NCBI GenBank assembly: GCA_027492275.1
Contig: JAPUFC010000003.1
Location: 1 to 64,000, forward strand
Origin: Mesorhizobium sp.
Lineage (GTDB): Bacteria > Pseudomonadota > Alphaproteobacteria > Rhizobiales > Rhizobiaceae
Reading direction: 5' to 3'
Length of the DNA stretch: 64,000 bases
A program made the translations under genes and the position numbers. Shown here piece by piece: positions 47,987 through 56,740 of this stretch. The notes under the pieces are model-generated. The model had not been told where the DNA came from, searched no databases, and saw only the letters and a list, made by a program, of their open reading frames with translations. The first letter of the stretch is position 1. Every line of letters begins with the position of its first letter.

Positions 47987-48004
47987 CTGACAGCATATTG
48001 TCAG
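47987..48004. promoter_or_regulatory. WYL-regulator operator candidate
   Basis: CTGACA-GCATAT-TGTCAG is a perfect six-base inverted repeat with a six-base spacer, 55 bases upstream of the WYL regulator gene and 269 bases upstream of the divergent terC gene. CTGACA/TGTCAG half-sites are characteristic of YafY-type autorepressors. One site could serve both directions. Confidence 0.6.
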
Positions 48005-48272
48005 CAGCCACCCCGAACCGTCGGCAGGCCGACGGCGAAACCGGCGGGGCTTGAGTTTCGCCGCGTCCTTCGCTACAGACACGCCCACCAGACCGGGCCC
48101 CTCTGGCAGCTCCCAAGGCTGCGATGTCGGACTGGACGTCCAATCGGGTGGCCTGGATCGCGGATCGCAATCGGCAATGCAACCGGGTGGACAGTGGCAT
48201 TTTCAATGCCCTGGACCGGAGGCCGTGCGCGTGACCGCTCGAAAAGCTGCCCCCTGAACAAGTGGGTGCCAT
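48005..48272 (+). other. Hairpin-rich leader region upstream of terC
   Basis: This 268-base stretch before terC (part of the 340-base gene-free span 47933-48272) contains no convincing coding frame. It does contain stable hairpins: CCGTCGG-CAGG-CCGACGG at 48018-48035, and a nested stem at 48183-48219 (CCGG, CAG and GGCATT pairing with AATGCC, CTG and CCGG around TTC). TerC-family genes are often preceded by yybP-ykoY manganese riboswitches, but I do not see the conserved GGGGAGTA core, so that identity is not claimed. Confidence 0.3.
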
Positions 48273-48926
48273 ATGAGCGAATATCTAACGACCGAAGCGC
48301 TGTCCGCTCTGCTTCAGGTCATCATGATCGATCTCGTGCTTGCCGGCGACAACGCCATCGTCATCGGCCTGGCGGCGGCGGGACTGCCGAAGGAGCAGCG
48401 GGCGAAGGCCATCCTGATCGGCATCATCGCCGCGACGGTGCTGCGCATCGGCTTCGCGGCCGCGACGACGCAGCTTCTCCAGATCGTCGGGCTGCTGCTG
48501 GCCGGCGGAATCCTGCTTCTGTGGGTGTGCTGGAAAATGTGGCGCGAGCTGCGCACGCCGCATCACGAGGAGCAGGCCGCGACCGAGGCGCTGGCCGACG
48601 CCGATCTGAACAAGGACGGCACGGTGGCCGGCGGCGCGCCGCGCAAGACCTTCGCGCAGGCCGCCTGGCAGATCGTCATCGCCGACGTGTCGATGTCGCT
48701 GGACAATGTGCTGGCGGTGGCCGGCGCGGCGCGCGACCATCCCTATATCCTTGTCTTCGGCCTGATCCTGTCCATCGCGCTGATGGGCATCGCGGCCAGC
48801 TTCATCGCGCGCATCCTGCAGAAGCACCGCTGGATCGCCTATGTCGGCCTGGTCGTGATCCTCTACGTCTCCGTGGAGATGATCTATCGCGGCGGCATGG
48901 AGGTCTGGGGCGCGCTCGGCGCGTAG
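48273..48926 (+). CDS. TerC/YjbE-family integral membrane protein
   Basis: The 217-residue protein has about six hydrophobic segments with the TerC hallmarks IMIDLVLAGDNAIVIGLAAAGL near the N-terminus and VIADVSMSLDNVLAVAGAARDH in the second half; the acidic residues in the membrane (LAGDN, SLDN) are conserved and suit metal ion transport. A charged loop (about 90-125) separates the halves. Family members export manganese or aid metalation of secreted proteins. The 268-base structured leader suggests post-transcriptional control. Confidence 0.9.
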   Translation: MSEYLTTEALSALLQVIMIDLVLAGDNAIVIGLAAAGLPKEQRAKAILIGIIAATVLRIGFAAATTQLLQIVGLLLAGGILLLWVCWKMWRELRTPHHEEQAATEALADADLNKDGTVAGGAPRKTFAQAAWQIVIADVSMSLDNVLAVAGAARDHPYILVFGLILSIALMGIAASFIARILQKHRWIAYVGLVVILYVSVEMIYRGGMEVWGALGA

Positions 48927-49003
48927 CCGGCACCGCTGCCAAACTGCGCCGGCCCTTCCTTTGCGGGCGGGGCCGGGCGAACAAAGCCCCCGGTGGGCTT
49001 GCC

Positions 49004-50911
49004 TCAGACGCCGATGCCGTGCGCGCGCAGCGCACCGGCGATCTCGTCCAATATGGCGGGGTCGTCGATGGTGGCGGGCATCTTCCACTCCTCGCGGTCG
49101 GCGATCTTCTGCATCGTGGCGCGCAGGATCTTGCCCGAGCGCGTCTTGGGCAGGCGCTTGATGCGGACCACCGTGCGCAGCGCGGCGACCGGGCCGATGC
49201 GGTCGCGCACCAACGCGACGATCTCCTGCTGGATCTCGACGGAAGCCCGGTCGACGCCGGCGTTGAGCACGACGAAGCCGAGAGGCACCTGACCCTTCAG
49301 CGCGTCGGCGATGCCGATGACGGCGCATTCGGCCACGTCCGGATGCTCGGCGACGACCTCCTCCATGCCGCCGGTGGAGAGGCGGTGGCCGGCGACGTTG
49401 ATGATGTCGTCGGTGCGCGCCATGATGAACAGGTAGCCGTCGGCATCGACCAGCCCCGCATCGGCGGTCTTGTAGCAGCCGGGGAACTCGGCGAGGTAGG
49501 CGTCGCGGAAGCGCTGGTCGGCGTTCCACAGCGTCGGCAGCGCGCCGGGCGGCAGCGGCAGCTTCACCACCACGTTGCCGAGCGTTCCGGCGGGCACCTC
49601 GTGGCCGGCGTCGTCGAGGATGCGGACGTCGTAGCCGGGCATCGGCACGCCGGGCGAGCCGTGCTTGACCGGCAGCAGGCCCAGGCCGGCCGGGTTCTGG
49701 CTTATCGGCGCGCCGGTCTCGGTCTGCCACCAGTGGTCGATGACCGGCACGCCGAGCTTGGCCTCCGCCCAGGCAAGCGTCGGCGGGTCGGCCCGCTCGC
49801 CGGCCAGGAACAGAGTGCGGAACCGCGACAGGTCGTATTTCGGCACGAAACTGCCCTCGGGGTCCTGGCCCTTGATGGCGCGGAAGGCGGTGGGGGCGGT
49901 GAACAGCGCCACGACGCCGTGCTCGGCAATCACGCGCCAGTAGGTGCCGGCGTCGGGCGTGCCGACAGGCTTGCCCTCGAACAGGATCGTGGTGCAGCCG
50001 TGCAGCAGCGGCGCGTAGACGATGTAGGAATGGCCGACCACCCAGCCGACGTCCGACGCCGCCCAGAACACCTCGCCCGGCCTGACGCCGAACTCGTTCT
50101 CCATGGTCCATTTCAGCATGACCATGTGGCCGCCATTGTCGCGCACCACGCCCTTGGGCTGGCCTGTGGTGCCGGAGGTGTAGAGCACGTAGAGCGGGTC
50201 GGTGGCCGCCACCGGGACGCAGTCGACATTGGCGCCGGCGGCCTTTTCCCGCGCCACCTGGTCGGCCCAGTCGAGGTCGCGGCCGTCGATCAGGTCGCAG
50301 CCGAGTTCGGGCCGTTGCAGGACCAGGCAGCGCGCGGGCTTGTGGCGCGCGATGTCGATCGCCGCGTCGAGCAGCGGCTTGTAGGCGACGGTGCGCCCCG
50401 GCTCGATGCCGCAGGAGGCCGACACGATGACGGTGGGCTGCGCGTCGTCGATACGGGTCGCCAGCTCGCGCGCGGCGAAGCCGCCGAAGACCACCGAGTG
50501 CACCGCGCCGAGGCGCGCGCAGGCGAGCATGGAGAACACCGCCTCGGGCACCATCGGCATGTAGACGATGACGCGGTCGCCCTTCCCGACGCCCATGTTG
50601 CGGAGAACGGAAGCCAGCGCGACGACCTCGCGCTTCAGCTCGGCGTAGGTGAAGCTCGCCTTCGTGCCGGTGACGGGGCTGTCATAGATGAGCGCGGCCT
50701 GTTGCGCCCGACCGGCCGCCACATGCCGGTCGACGGCGTTGAAGCAGGTGTTGCATTGCGCGTCGGGGAACCAGCGGCCGTAGACGCCCATCGCGGGATC
50801 GAAGACCTTGTTCCATGGCTTCGTCCAGTCGATGGCTTCGGCAGCCTTCGCCCAGAACGCCTCGGGATCACGGCGCCACGACGCGTAGACCTCCGGGTAG
50901 CGCGATGTCAT
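49004..50911 (-). CDS. prpE: Propionyl-CoA synthetase
   Basis: PrpE activates propionate with ATP and CoA through an acyl-adenylate. The 635 residues begin SRYPEVYASWRRDPEAFWA, the PrpE form. They contain the AMP motif LYVLYTSGTTGQPKGVVRDNGG, the active-site WWQTETGAP, and the hinge and C-terminal lysine region ARTDDIINVAGHRLST and LPKTRSGKILR (Lys subject to acetylation). GGAGG lies before ATG 50911. Sequence start and length favour PrpE over acetyl-CoA synthetase Acs (about 650, different N-terminus). It stands alone, with 136 bases to the divergent small membrane protein. Confidence 0.92.
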   Translation of the reverse strand: MTSRYPEVYASWRRDPEAFWAKAAEAIDWTKPWNKVFDPAMGVYGRWFPDAQCNTCFNAVDRHVAAGRAQQAALIYDSPVTGTKASFTYAELKREVVALASVLRNMGVGKGDRVIVYMPMVPEAVFSMLACARLGAVHSVVFGGFAARELATRIDDAQPTVIVSASCGIEPGRTVAYKPLLDAAIDIARHKPARCLVLQRPELGCDLIDGRDLDWADQVAREKAAGANVDCVPVAATDPLYVLYTSGTTGQPKGVVRDNGGHMVMLKWTMENEFGVRPGEVFWAASDVGWVVGHSYIVYAPLLHGCTTILFEGKPVGTPDAGTYWRVIAEHGVVALFTAPTAFRAIKGQDPEGSFVPKYDLSRFRTLFLAGERADPPTLAWAEAKLGVPVIDHWWQTETGAPISQNPAGLGLLPVKHGSPGVPMPGYDVRILDDAGHEVPAGTLGNVVVKLPLPPGALPTLWNADQRFRDAYLAEFPGCYKTADAGLVDADGYLFIMARTDDIINVAGHRLSTGGMEEVVAEHPDVAECAVIGIADALKGQVPLGFVVLNAGVDRASVEIQQEIVALVRDRIGPVAALRTVVRIKRLPKTRSGKILRATMQKIADREEWKMPATIDDPAILDEIAGALRAHGIGV

Positions 50912-51047
50912 GGTCGACCTCCCCTCCGCCGATGTCAGGCCGCTAGATAAAGCCTGCGGGGTCGTTCCGTCCATCTGACTTAGGGCGAACGCGTCGGCGA
51001 GGCGCGAAGCCTTTGACAAGGCGAGGCGTCCGGTTCACACCGGCACC

Positions 51048-51209
51048 ATGTCGAAGATGCTCGCCCTCGTGATCCTCGGGCTGATGGTGGTGCAGCTCAT
51101 CAAGCCGCTCGGCCTGCCGGGATTGCGTCGGCGGGCGGACTGCTGGAAGCTGGCTGTGGCCGCTCTTGCCGCGATCTCGGCCACCGTGCTTCTCAGCCAC
51201 GGCCAGTAA
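51048..51209 (+). CDS. Small two-helix membrane protein
   Basis: A 53-residue protein: MSKMLALVILGLMVVQLIKP, a loop with LRRRADCWK, and a second hydrophobic helix ending LLSHGQ. The codon use and Lys/Arg placement look like a real small inner-membrane protein, and I recall similar short proteins in rhizobia. It is too short for standard gene callers and is antisense to nothing, lying between prpE and gap. A hairpin terminator starts five bases after the stop. No function is known. Confidence 0.65.
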   Translation: MSKMLALVILGLMVVQLIKPLGLPGLRRRADCWKLAVAALAAISATVLLSHGQ

Positions 51210-51213
51210 AGAA

Positions 51214-51236
51214 GCCCGCCGCGGGAAGCGGCGGGC
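51214..51236. terminator. Bidirectional terminator between the small membrane protein and gap
   Basis: A perfect nine-base-pair stem GCCCGCCGC/GCGGCGGGC with loop GGGAA is followed by TTCTTT on the minus strand, 27 bases past the gap stop codon, and by GTTTC on the plus strand. Confidence 0.75.
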
Positions 51237-51262
51237 CGGGCGTTTCGCGGTGTGCGCCTCTG

Positions 51263-52273
51263 TCAGGCGATGGTCTTGGCGAAGGCGACGGCGGTGTCGG
51301 CCATGCGGTTCGAGAAACCCCATTCGTTGTCGTACCAGGACAGGACCGAGACGAAATTGCCGTCCATGACCTTGGTCTGGTCGAGCGCGACAGTCGAGGA
51401 GTGCGGGTCGTGGTTGAAGTCGATCGAGACGTTCGGGTGGCTGGTGACGGCCAGTACGCCCTTCAGCTTGCCCTTGGAGGCGGCGATCAGCGCGTTGTTG
51501 ATCTCCTCCGCCGTGGTGGCGCGCTTGGCGATGAACTTGAAGTCGACGACCGAGACGTTCGGGGTCGGCACGCGGATGGAGATGCCGTCGAGCTTGCCCT
51601 TCAGTTCCGGGATCACCAGGCCGATGGCCTTGGCCGCGCCGGTCGAGGTGGGGATCTGCGACATGGCCGCCGCGCGGGCGCGGTAAAGGTCCTTGTGCAT
51701 CGTGTCCAGCGTCGGCTGGTCGCCGGTATAGGAGTGGATGGTCGTCATCATGCCCTTCTCGATGCCGACCGTGTCGTGCAGCACGGAGGCCAGCGGCGCC
51801 AGGCAGTTGGTGGTGCAGGACGCGTTGGAGATGACGATGTGGTCCTTGCTGAGCTTGTCGTGGTTGATGCCGTAGACCACGGTCAGGTCGGCGCCGTCGG
51901 CGGGGGCCGACACGATGACGCGCTTGGCGCCGGCGGTCAGGTGCGCGGAGGCCTTGTCCTTCGAGGTGAAGATGCCGGTGCACTCCAGCGCGATGTCGAC
52001 GCCGAGCTCCTTCCACGGCAGTTGCGCCGGGTCCTTGATCGCGGTGACCTTGAATTTTTCCGCGCCGATGCCGATCTGGTCGCCGTCGACCGTCACCTCG
52101 TGCGGGAAGCGGCCATGGACGGAATCGTAGCGCAGCAGGTGCGCGTTGGTCTCGACCGGGCCGAGATCGTTGACGGCGACGACGTCGATGTCCGTGCGGC
52201 CGGACTCATAGATGGCGCGGACGATGTTGCGCCCGATGCGGCCGAACCCGTTGATGGCGACTCTGACGGTCAT
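51263..52273 (-). CDS. gap: Glyceraldehyde-3-phosphate dehydrogenase
   Basis: Gap oxidises glyceraldehyde 3-phosphate to 1,3-bisphosphoglycerate with NAD+ and phosphate. The 336-residue protein starts [20 protein letters not shown], has catalytic Cys153 in [13 protein letters not shown] and the conserved His in [10 protein letters not shown], and ends [14 protein letters not shown]. It lies 113 bases after tkt, the rhizobial tkt-gap order; pgk and fba are not within the window downstream, where prpE follows instead. Confidence 0.97.
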   Translation of the reverse strand: MTVRVAINGFGRIGRNIVRAIYESGRTDIDVVAVNDLGPVETNAHLLRYDSVHGRFPHEVTVDGDQIGIGAEKFKVTAIKDPAQLPWKELGVDIALECTGIFTSKDKASAHLTAGAKRVIVSAPADGADLTVVYGINHDKLSKDHIVISNASCTTNCLAPLASVLHDTVGIEKGMMTTIHSYTGDQPTLDTMHKDLYRARAAAMSQIPTSTGAAKAIGLVIPELKGKLDGISIRVPTPNVSVVDFKFIAKRATTAEEINNALIAASKGKLKGVLAVTSHPNVSIDFNHDPHSSTVALDQTKVMDGNFVSVLSWYDNEWGFSNRMADTAVAFAKTIA

Positions 52274-52386
52274 GAAGTGCTCTCCTGCGGCGTCTCTCGA
52301 TGGATGGCGGCTTCATAGCGGCGATAGCGCGAAGAATCCATTCCCGCGCCCGCCCCGGCAATCGATTTAGTTGGAGTGCCGCCCGC

Positions 52387-54378
52387 TTATTTGCCGCGCA
52401 GCCGCGCCTCCACGGCCTGCGCCGCCGCCTCGGCGGTGATGCCGAAATACGGGTACAGCGCCTCGATCGGCGCGCTGGCGCCGAAGCCGTGCATGCCGAC
52501 GAAGATGCCGTCGGTGCCGATGAAGCGGTCCCAGCCCTGCCGGATCGCCGCCTCGATGGCGACCTTCACCTTCGACCGGCCGAGGATCGCGGCCTTGTAG
52601 TCGTCGGGCTGCGCCTCGAAGAGCTCGAAGCAGGGCACCGAGATGACGCGGGTGGGATGGCCCTTGCCGTCGAGCAGCTTCTTGGCGGCCACGGCGATCT
52701 CGACCTCCGAACCGGTGGCGAAGATCGTCACCTCGGCCTCGCCATTGGCGGTAGCCAGCTCGTAGGCGCCGTAGCGGCAGAGGTTCTCCTCGACGAAATC
52801 GGTGCGCAGCGCCGGCAGGTTCTGGCGGGTCAGCGCCAGGGTCGACGGCGTCTTCACGCTCTCCAGCGCGATCTGCCAGCACTCGGCGGTTTCCATCGCG
52901 TCGGCGGGGCGCATGACGTTGTGGTTGGGGATGGCGCGCAGCGCCGCCAGATGCTCCACCGGCTGGTGCGTCGGGCCATCCTCGCCCAGCCCGATCGAAT
53001 CGTGCGTCATGACGAAGATGGAGCGGATGCCCATCAGCGAGGCGAGGCGCATGGCCGGACGCGCATAGTCGGAGAAGCAGAGGAACGTGCCGCCGTAGGG
53101 GATAAGGCCGCCATGCAGCGCCATGCCGTTCATGGCCGCCGCCATGCCGTGCTCGCGGATGCCGTAATGCACGTAGCGCTCGCCGTAATTGTCGGGCGTG
53201 ATGTTCTTCGTCTGGCTGGTCTTGGTGTTGTTGGAGCCGGTCAGGTCGGCCGAGCCGCCGATGGTCTCGATGACGCAGCCGTTGATGACCTCCAGCGCCA
53301 TCTCGCTCGACTTGCGGGTGGCGACCTTGGGCTTGTCGGCGGCGAGCTGGCGCTTGTAGTCGCTGATCGCGGCGTCGAAGCCGCCGGGCAGCTCGCCGCG
53401 CATGCGGCGCTCGAACTCGGCGCGCAAGCCGGCCTCGGCCTTGGCGAGGCGGGCTTCCCAATCCTTGCGGGGCTTGGCCGCGTTCAGTCCGGCGAGACGC
53501 CAGGCGTCGAGGATGTCGGAGGGAATCTCGAAGGGTGCGGCCTCCCAGCCGAGCGCCTTGCGCGCGGCGGCGATCTCCTCCTTGCCGAGCGGCGAGCCGT
53601 GCACCTTGTTGGTGCCGGCCTTGGTCGGCGCGCCGAAGCCGATGGTGGTCTTGGTCGCGATCATGGTCGGCCTGTCCGACGCCCTAGCCTGCTCGATGGC
53701 GGCGGCGATGGCGTCCGGATCGTGGCCGTCGACGTGGAAGGCGTTCCAGCCGCTCGCCTTGAAGCGGGCGACCTGGTCGGTGGAATCGGAAAGCGACACG
53801 GCGCCGTCGATGGAGATGGAATTGTCGTCCCAGAAGACGATCAGGCGGTTCAGCTTCAGATGGCCGGCGAGCGCGATCGCCTCCTGGCTGACGCCTTCCA
53901 TCAGGCAGCCGTCGCCGGCCAGCACATAGGTGCGGTGGTCGACCAGCGCGTCGCCGAAGCGGGCGTTGAGGATGCGCTCGGCCAGCGCCATGCCGACGGC
54001 GTTGGCGAGGCCCTGGCCCAGCGGGCCGGTGGTCGTCTCGATGCCGGAGGCGTGGCCGTATTCGGGATGGCCGGCGGTGCGGGAGCCGAGCTGGCGGAAA
54101 TTCCTGATCTCCTCGATGGTCATGTCCTCGTAGCCCGTCAGGTAGAGCAGCGAGTAGAGAAGCATCGAGCCGTGGCCGGCCGACAGCACGAAACGGTCGC
54201 GATCGGCCCATTTCGGATTGTGCGGATCGTGCTTGAGGAAGCGGGTGAAGAGCACAGTGGCGACGTCGGCCGCGCCCATCGGCAGGCCGGGATGGCCGGA
54301 ATTGGCCTTCTCGACGGCGTCCATCGAGAGGAAGCGGATCGCATTGGCCATGCGGTCATGTTTTTCGCGATTGGTCAT
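52387..54378 (-). CDS. tkt: Transketolase
   Basis: Tkt transfers two-carbon ketol units in the pentose phosphate pathway using thiamine diphosphate. The 663-residue length is usual. Key parts are [25 protein letters not shown], the ThDP motif starting [13 protein letters not shown] (GDG to about 28 residues later NS), and [21 protein letters not shown] in the pyrimidine domain. I chose ATG 54378 ([14 protein letters not shown]); 29 further residues in frame upstream are not family-like. It is followed by gap on the same strand and is divergent from the DUF4164-zapA unit. Confidence 0.96.
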   Translation of the reverse strand: MTNREKHDRMANAIRFLSMDAVEKANSGHPGLPMGAADVATVLFTRFLKHDPHNPKWADRDRFVLSAGHGSMLLYSLLYLTGYEDMTIEEIRNFRQLGSRTAGHPEYGHASGIETTTGPLGQGLANAVGMALAERILNARFGDALVDHRTYVLAGDGCLMEGVSQEAIALAGHLKLNRLIVFWDDNSISIDGAVSLSDSTDQVARFKASGWNAFHVDGHDPDAIAAAIEQARASDRPTMIATKTTIGFGAPTKAGTNKVHGSPLGKEEIAAARKALGWEAAPFEIPSDILDAWRLAGLNAAKPRKDWEARLAKAEAGLRAEFERRMRGELPGGFDAAISDYKRQLAADKPKVATRKSSEMALEVINGCVIETIGGSADLTGSNNTKTSQTKNITPDNYGERYVHYGIREHGMAAAMNGMALHGGLIPYGGTFLCFSDYARPAMRLASLMGIRSIFVMTHDSIGLGEDGPTHQPVEHLAALRAIPNHNVMRPADAMETAECWQIALESVKTPSTLALTRQNLPALRTDFVEENLCRYGAYELATANGEAEVTIFATGSEVEIAVAAKKLLDGKGHPTRVISVPCFELFEAQPDDYKAAILGRSKVKVAIEAAIRQGWDRFIGTDGIFVGMHGFGASAPIEALYPYFGITAEAAAQAVEARLRGK

Positions 54379-54552
54379 CGGAAGGTCCGTCCAGCAGGTT
54401 CTCGGCAGCAGGCTCTGTGGGCAGCAGGTGAGGGACATTCCCGCCCGCTGTTCGGCGAAGCACATAGCAGGTGAGGGGGCCGAGTCAATGAATCGCGGGC
54501 GACGCGGGAAAACGCGGGCGAACGGTTTGCCGGGGAAAGGCGAAGCGCTTTG

Positions 54553-54580
54553 TTGACGCGGATTTCAACCCGCGTCTAAT
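54553..54580 (+). promoter_or_regulatory. Sigma-70-type promoter for the DUF4164-zapA unit
   Basis: TTGACG, a 16-base spacer and TCTAAT match the housekeeping promoter at five of six positions each, 136 bases before the DUF4164 start. The spacer holds an inverted repeat GACGCGG/CCGCGTC that could be an operator. The rest of the 337-base gene-free stretch 54379-54715 is GC-rich, with no other element I can support; the tkt promoter must lie near its left end. Confidence 0.5.
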
Positions 54581-54715
54581 GTTTCGGAGATAAGCTGTTC
54601 TGAAACCGGGCGATTCGCGAGACGAGCCCGCTCAGGCCTAAAACCTGACCCGAGGCCGAGGACCGGGAGGCCCCTGGGGCAGGCCCAAGAGGAAGCCACG
54701 GGAGACCCCACGGGG

Positions 54716-54988
54716 ATGAGCGGGGAAGCGACCTTGAAGGAAGTCATCGCCCGTCTCGGACGGGCGATGGAGACGCTCGAGCAGGGCGTCGAGGCCCGGC
54801 TGGAGCGGGAGCAGGACTATGTCGAGGTCGAGGCCGAAATCCAGCGCATGAACGCCGACCGTTCGCGGCTGGCGCAGGAGCTCGACAATTCGGAGGCGCG
54901 CGGCGAGCGGCTGGAGGAGGCCAATCGCGAGGTGTCGCGCCGGCTGGTCACCGCGATGGAGACGATCCGTGCGGTGCTGGACCGGTAG
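54716..54988 (+). CDS. DUF4164 coiled-coil protein, upstream of zapA
   Basis: The 90-residue protein is almost all charged helix: LKEVIARLGRAMETLEQGVEARLEREQDYVEVEAEIQRM and SRLAQELDNSEARGERLEEANREVSRRLVTAMETI, a typical long coiled coil. I recognise it as the DUF4164 family, found directly before zapA in rhizobia. Its position suggests a partner of ZapA at the division ring, but that is inference. It ends 39 bases before zapA. Confidence 0.82.
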   Translation: MSGEATLKEVIARLGRAMETLEQGVEARLEREQDYVEVEAEIQRMNADRSRLAQELDNSEARGERLEEANREVSRRLVTAMETIRAVLDR

Positions 54989-55027
54989 GGCCGCGGCGAG
55001 GTCGGGGCGGATGCGTGGAGTTTCGTC

Positions 55028-55393
55028 ATGGCGCAGGTGACGGTGACGATCGACGGCAAGCAGTACCGGATGGCCTGCGACGAGGGCCAGGAAGAGCATC
55101 TGATCGATCTCGCCACGCGCTTCGACGGCTACGTCATGCATCTGAAGGATTCTTTCGGCGAGATCGGCGACCAGCGGCTCACCGTCATGGCCGGCATCAT
55201 GGTGATGGACGAGCTGACCGAGATCGGCAAGCGCCTCAAGGGACTCGAGAGCGAGGTGCTGACGCTGCGCAAGACGCGCGACGAGGCGCTGACCAAGTCG
55301 GAGCGGACCGACACGGCCCTGGTGGGCGCGCTTTCGGGGCTGGCGCAGCGCATGGAAGCGCTCGCCGCCCGGCTGGCCGTCAAGAAGGATTGA
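55028..55393 (+). CDS. zapA: Cell division protein ZapA
   Basis: ZapA binds and bundles FtsZ filaments. The 121-residue protein begins MAQVTVTIDGKQYRMACDEGQEEHLIDLATRFDGYV, the ZapA globular domain, and continues as a coiled coil (QRLTVMAGIMVMDELTEI to EALAARLAV). TGGAG lies eight bases before ATG 55028. In many proteobacteria zapA is followed by 6S RNA and a folate cyclo-ligase gene; here the gene after it is different, see the candidate RNA at 55402. Confidence 0.92.
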   Translation: MAQVTVTIDGKQYRMACDEGQEEHLIDLATRFDGYVMHLKDSFGEIGDQRLTVMAGIMVMDELTEIGKRLKGLESEVLTLRKTRDEALTKSERTDTALVGALSGLAQRMEALAARLAVKKD

Positions 55394-55401
55394 TCGGCGC
55401 C

Positions 55402-55520
55402 GGCTTGCCGCCCGACATTCGCCATCATGACAGGTTGTCTTCGCCCCGGCGGTTCCGCCGCGGCATGCGCCGTGGCCGGCCCCTGTCCGGGGCATGGGGT
55501 TCCGGGCATTCAGGCATGGA
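55402..55520 (+). ncRNA. Candidate 6S-like structured RNA downstream of zapA
   Basis: This intergenic stretch can fold as a long imperfect rod. TGCC (55406) pairs with GGCA (55513), GCCCG (55410) with CGGGC (55503), CCAT with ATGG, and GACAGG with CCTGTC, separated by internal loops and topped by a GGCGG/CCGCC stem. Position right after zapA is where 6S RNA lies in many proteobacteria, and the open central loops are similar in style. It is shorter (about 120 bases) than usual 6S RNA, and I cannot confirm conserved bases, so the call is tentative. Confidence 0.28.
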
Positions 55521-55544
55521 GTTTTCAATGAGCGGGAGATTTCA

Positions 55545-55910
55545 ATGATCGCAAGGATCGCATTGGCGGCGGGCCTGCTCGCGGCGGGACTGACGGGTTC
55601 GGCGCTGGCGCAGGAGAAGCAGGCGTTGACGCCGGGCATCGTCGAGCAGCTCGACATCGTGTCAAAGCTGACCAATTACGGGATCGAGCGAAAAGACCCG
55701 CTGCTGCTGCTCGCCGCCGCGCGGCTGGTGACGACGATCGCGCCCGAGGCGGCCGCCTCGTCCGATGCGCTCGGCGCCGACGAGCTGATCGCCAAGGCGA
55801 AGGCGTTCGGCGGCGGCAAGGCGGAGATCGGCGCGCTGGCCGACGACATCGCGTCGGAAAGCTCGCGCGGGCTCTGCCATGGGCCCGGAACGGTCTACGG
55901 CTGCTTCTGA
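55545..55910 (+). CDS. Small secreted protein of unknown function
   Basis: The 121-residue protein has a clear signal peptide (about 1-22, ending SALAQ) and a mostly helical mature part: GIVEQLDIVSKLTNYGIERKDPLLLLAAARLV, then TTIAPEAAASSDALGADELIAKAKAF, and a C-terminus SSRGLCHGPGTVYGCF with two cysteines. I do not recognise a family. GGGAG lies six bases before ATG 55545. It is followed by a strong terminator 20 bases after the stop and so forms its own unit. Confidence 0.75.
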   Translation: MIARIALAAGLLAAGLTGSALAQEKQALTPGIVEQLDIVSKLTNYGIERKDPLLLLAAARLVTTIAPEAAASSDALGADELIAKAKAFGGGKAEIGALADDIASESSRGLCHGPGTVYGCF

Positions 55911-55929
55911 GCAGGGCGCTCCCTCGAAT

Positions 55930-55957
55930 AAAGCCGCGCTCATCCAGCGCGGCTTTT
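55930..55957 (+). terminator. Rho-independent terminator
   Basis: AAAGCCGCGCT / AGCGCGGCTTT makes a perfect eleven-base-pair stem with a five-base loop and a TTTT run, 20 bases after the small secreted protein gene. The rest of the 342-base gene-free stretch 55911-56252 turns AT-rich beyond about 56080 and holds a promoter (56108-56136). Confidence 0.88.
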
Positions 55958-56107
55958 CCATGCGATCAAGTCCATCCAGCCGGCCGTCTGGCCGGGTCGT
56001 GCCCGGTGGGCCGGCGCGCCGGCGCCTGCCTTCCGCGACGACGGCGCCCTAAAGCCGTCATGTCGCGCCATCGCATGTAAGAACTTAATGGGCGATAAAA
56101 TTTTGTA

Positions 56108-56136
56108 TTGACCGCTTCTCCCGAGGCGGCTACTTT
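56108..56136 (+). promoter_or_regulatory. Sigma-70-type promoter for the SnoaL/binding-protein pair
   Basis: TTGACC, a 17-base spacer and TACTTT lie in an AT-rich patch 117 bases upstream of the SnoaL-like gene. Five of six -35 positions and four of six -10 positions agree with consensus. It probably drives both the SnoaL-like gene and the binding-protein gene. Confidence 0.42.
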
Positions 56137-56252
56137 CCGGCGGCAATCTCGAACATATCCGGTTTCAAGGTCATATCTTTCTGAAGGGGGAAGAATAATC
56201 CTTCGCAGAAGCAATGTCCGTCTGCATCAGAAAAGATATCGGGGGGAATTCC

Positions 56253-56699
56253 ATGGTGTCGATCAGCGATCACCAGCGCCGCTCCATCGAGCATGACTGC
56301 GAAAAGGTCATCCAGAACCTTTTCTACGCCATAGATGAGTTCGATTATGACAGCGTCGTCGACTCATTTACCCGCGACGGGATCTGGCATCGCTTCGGCA
56401 AGGCCGTTACGGGGCATGAGGCGATACGTTCGGAGCTTAACGCACGGTCAAATTTTCAGGTCATCCGGCATATCGCGACCAATGTCATCGTCAATGTTCT
56501 GGATGCCGATACGGCAAGCGCCGTCGTCTACGTCAAAACCTACAAGCATGACGATGGGACGCCTGCCCCCACGCCTGTCGAGCTGCGCGCGCCCATGCTC
56601 CTGGGGGTCGTCAGCGCGCGCCTGTCGAGGCAGGCGGACGGATGGCGCATAGCCGAGCAGGATTTGGAAGTTTCCTTCAATTTCACGGAACGACAATAA
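56253..56699 (+). CDS. SnoaL/NTF2-like protein
   Basis: The 148-residue protein has the NTF2-like cone fold pattern: IQNLFYAIDEFDYDSVVDSFTRDGIWHRFGKAVTGHEAIRSEL, then IRHIATNVIVNVLDADTASAVVYVKTYKHD and a final strand GWRIAEQDLEVSF. Relatives are ring-hydroxylating dioxygenase small subunits, ketosteroid isomerases or ligand-binding proteins; conserved Asp/His suggest the SnoaL_4 type. ATG 56253 follows GGGGGG by eight bases. It precedes an ABC binding-protein gene by 41 bases, and base composition is lower than in the flanking genes, so both may have come by transfer. Confidence 0.82.
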   Translation: MVSISDHQRRSIEHDCEKVIQNLFYAIDEFDYDSVVDSFTRDGIWHRFGKAVTGHEAIRSELNARSNFQVIRHIATNVIVNVLDADTASAVVYVKTYKHDDGTPAPTPVELRAPMLLGVVSARLSRQADGWRIAEQDLEVSFNFTERQ

Positions 56700-56740
56700 T
56701 AATGTGAATTTTACTAGACTATCATCACAGGGAGGAAGAA

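Noticed and set aside
48005-48272. yybP-ykoY manganese riboswitch before terC
   Set aside because: Hairpins are present, but the conserved GGGGAGTA core and its partner loop are not visible, so only an unnamed structured leader is recorded.
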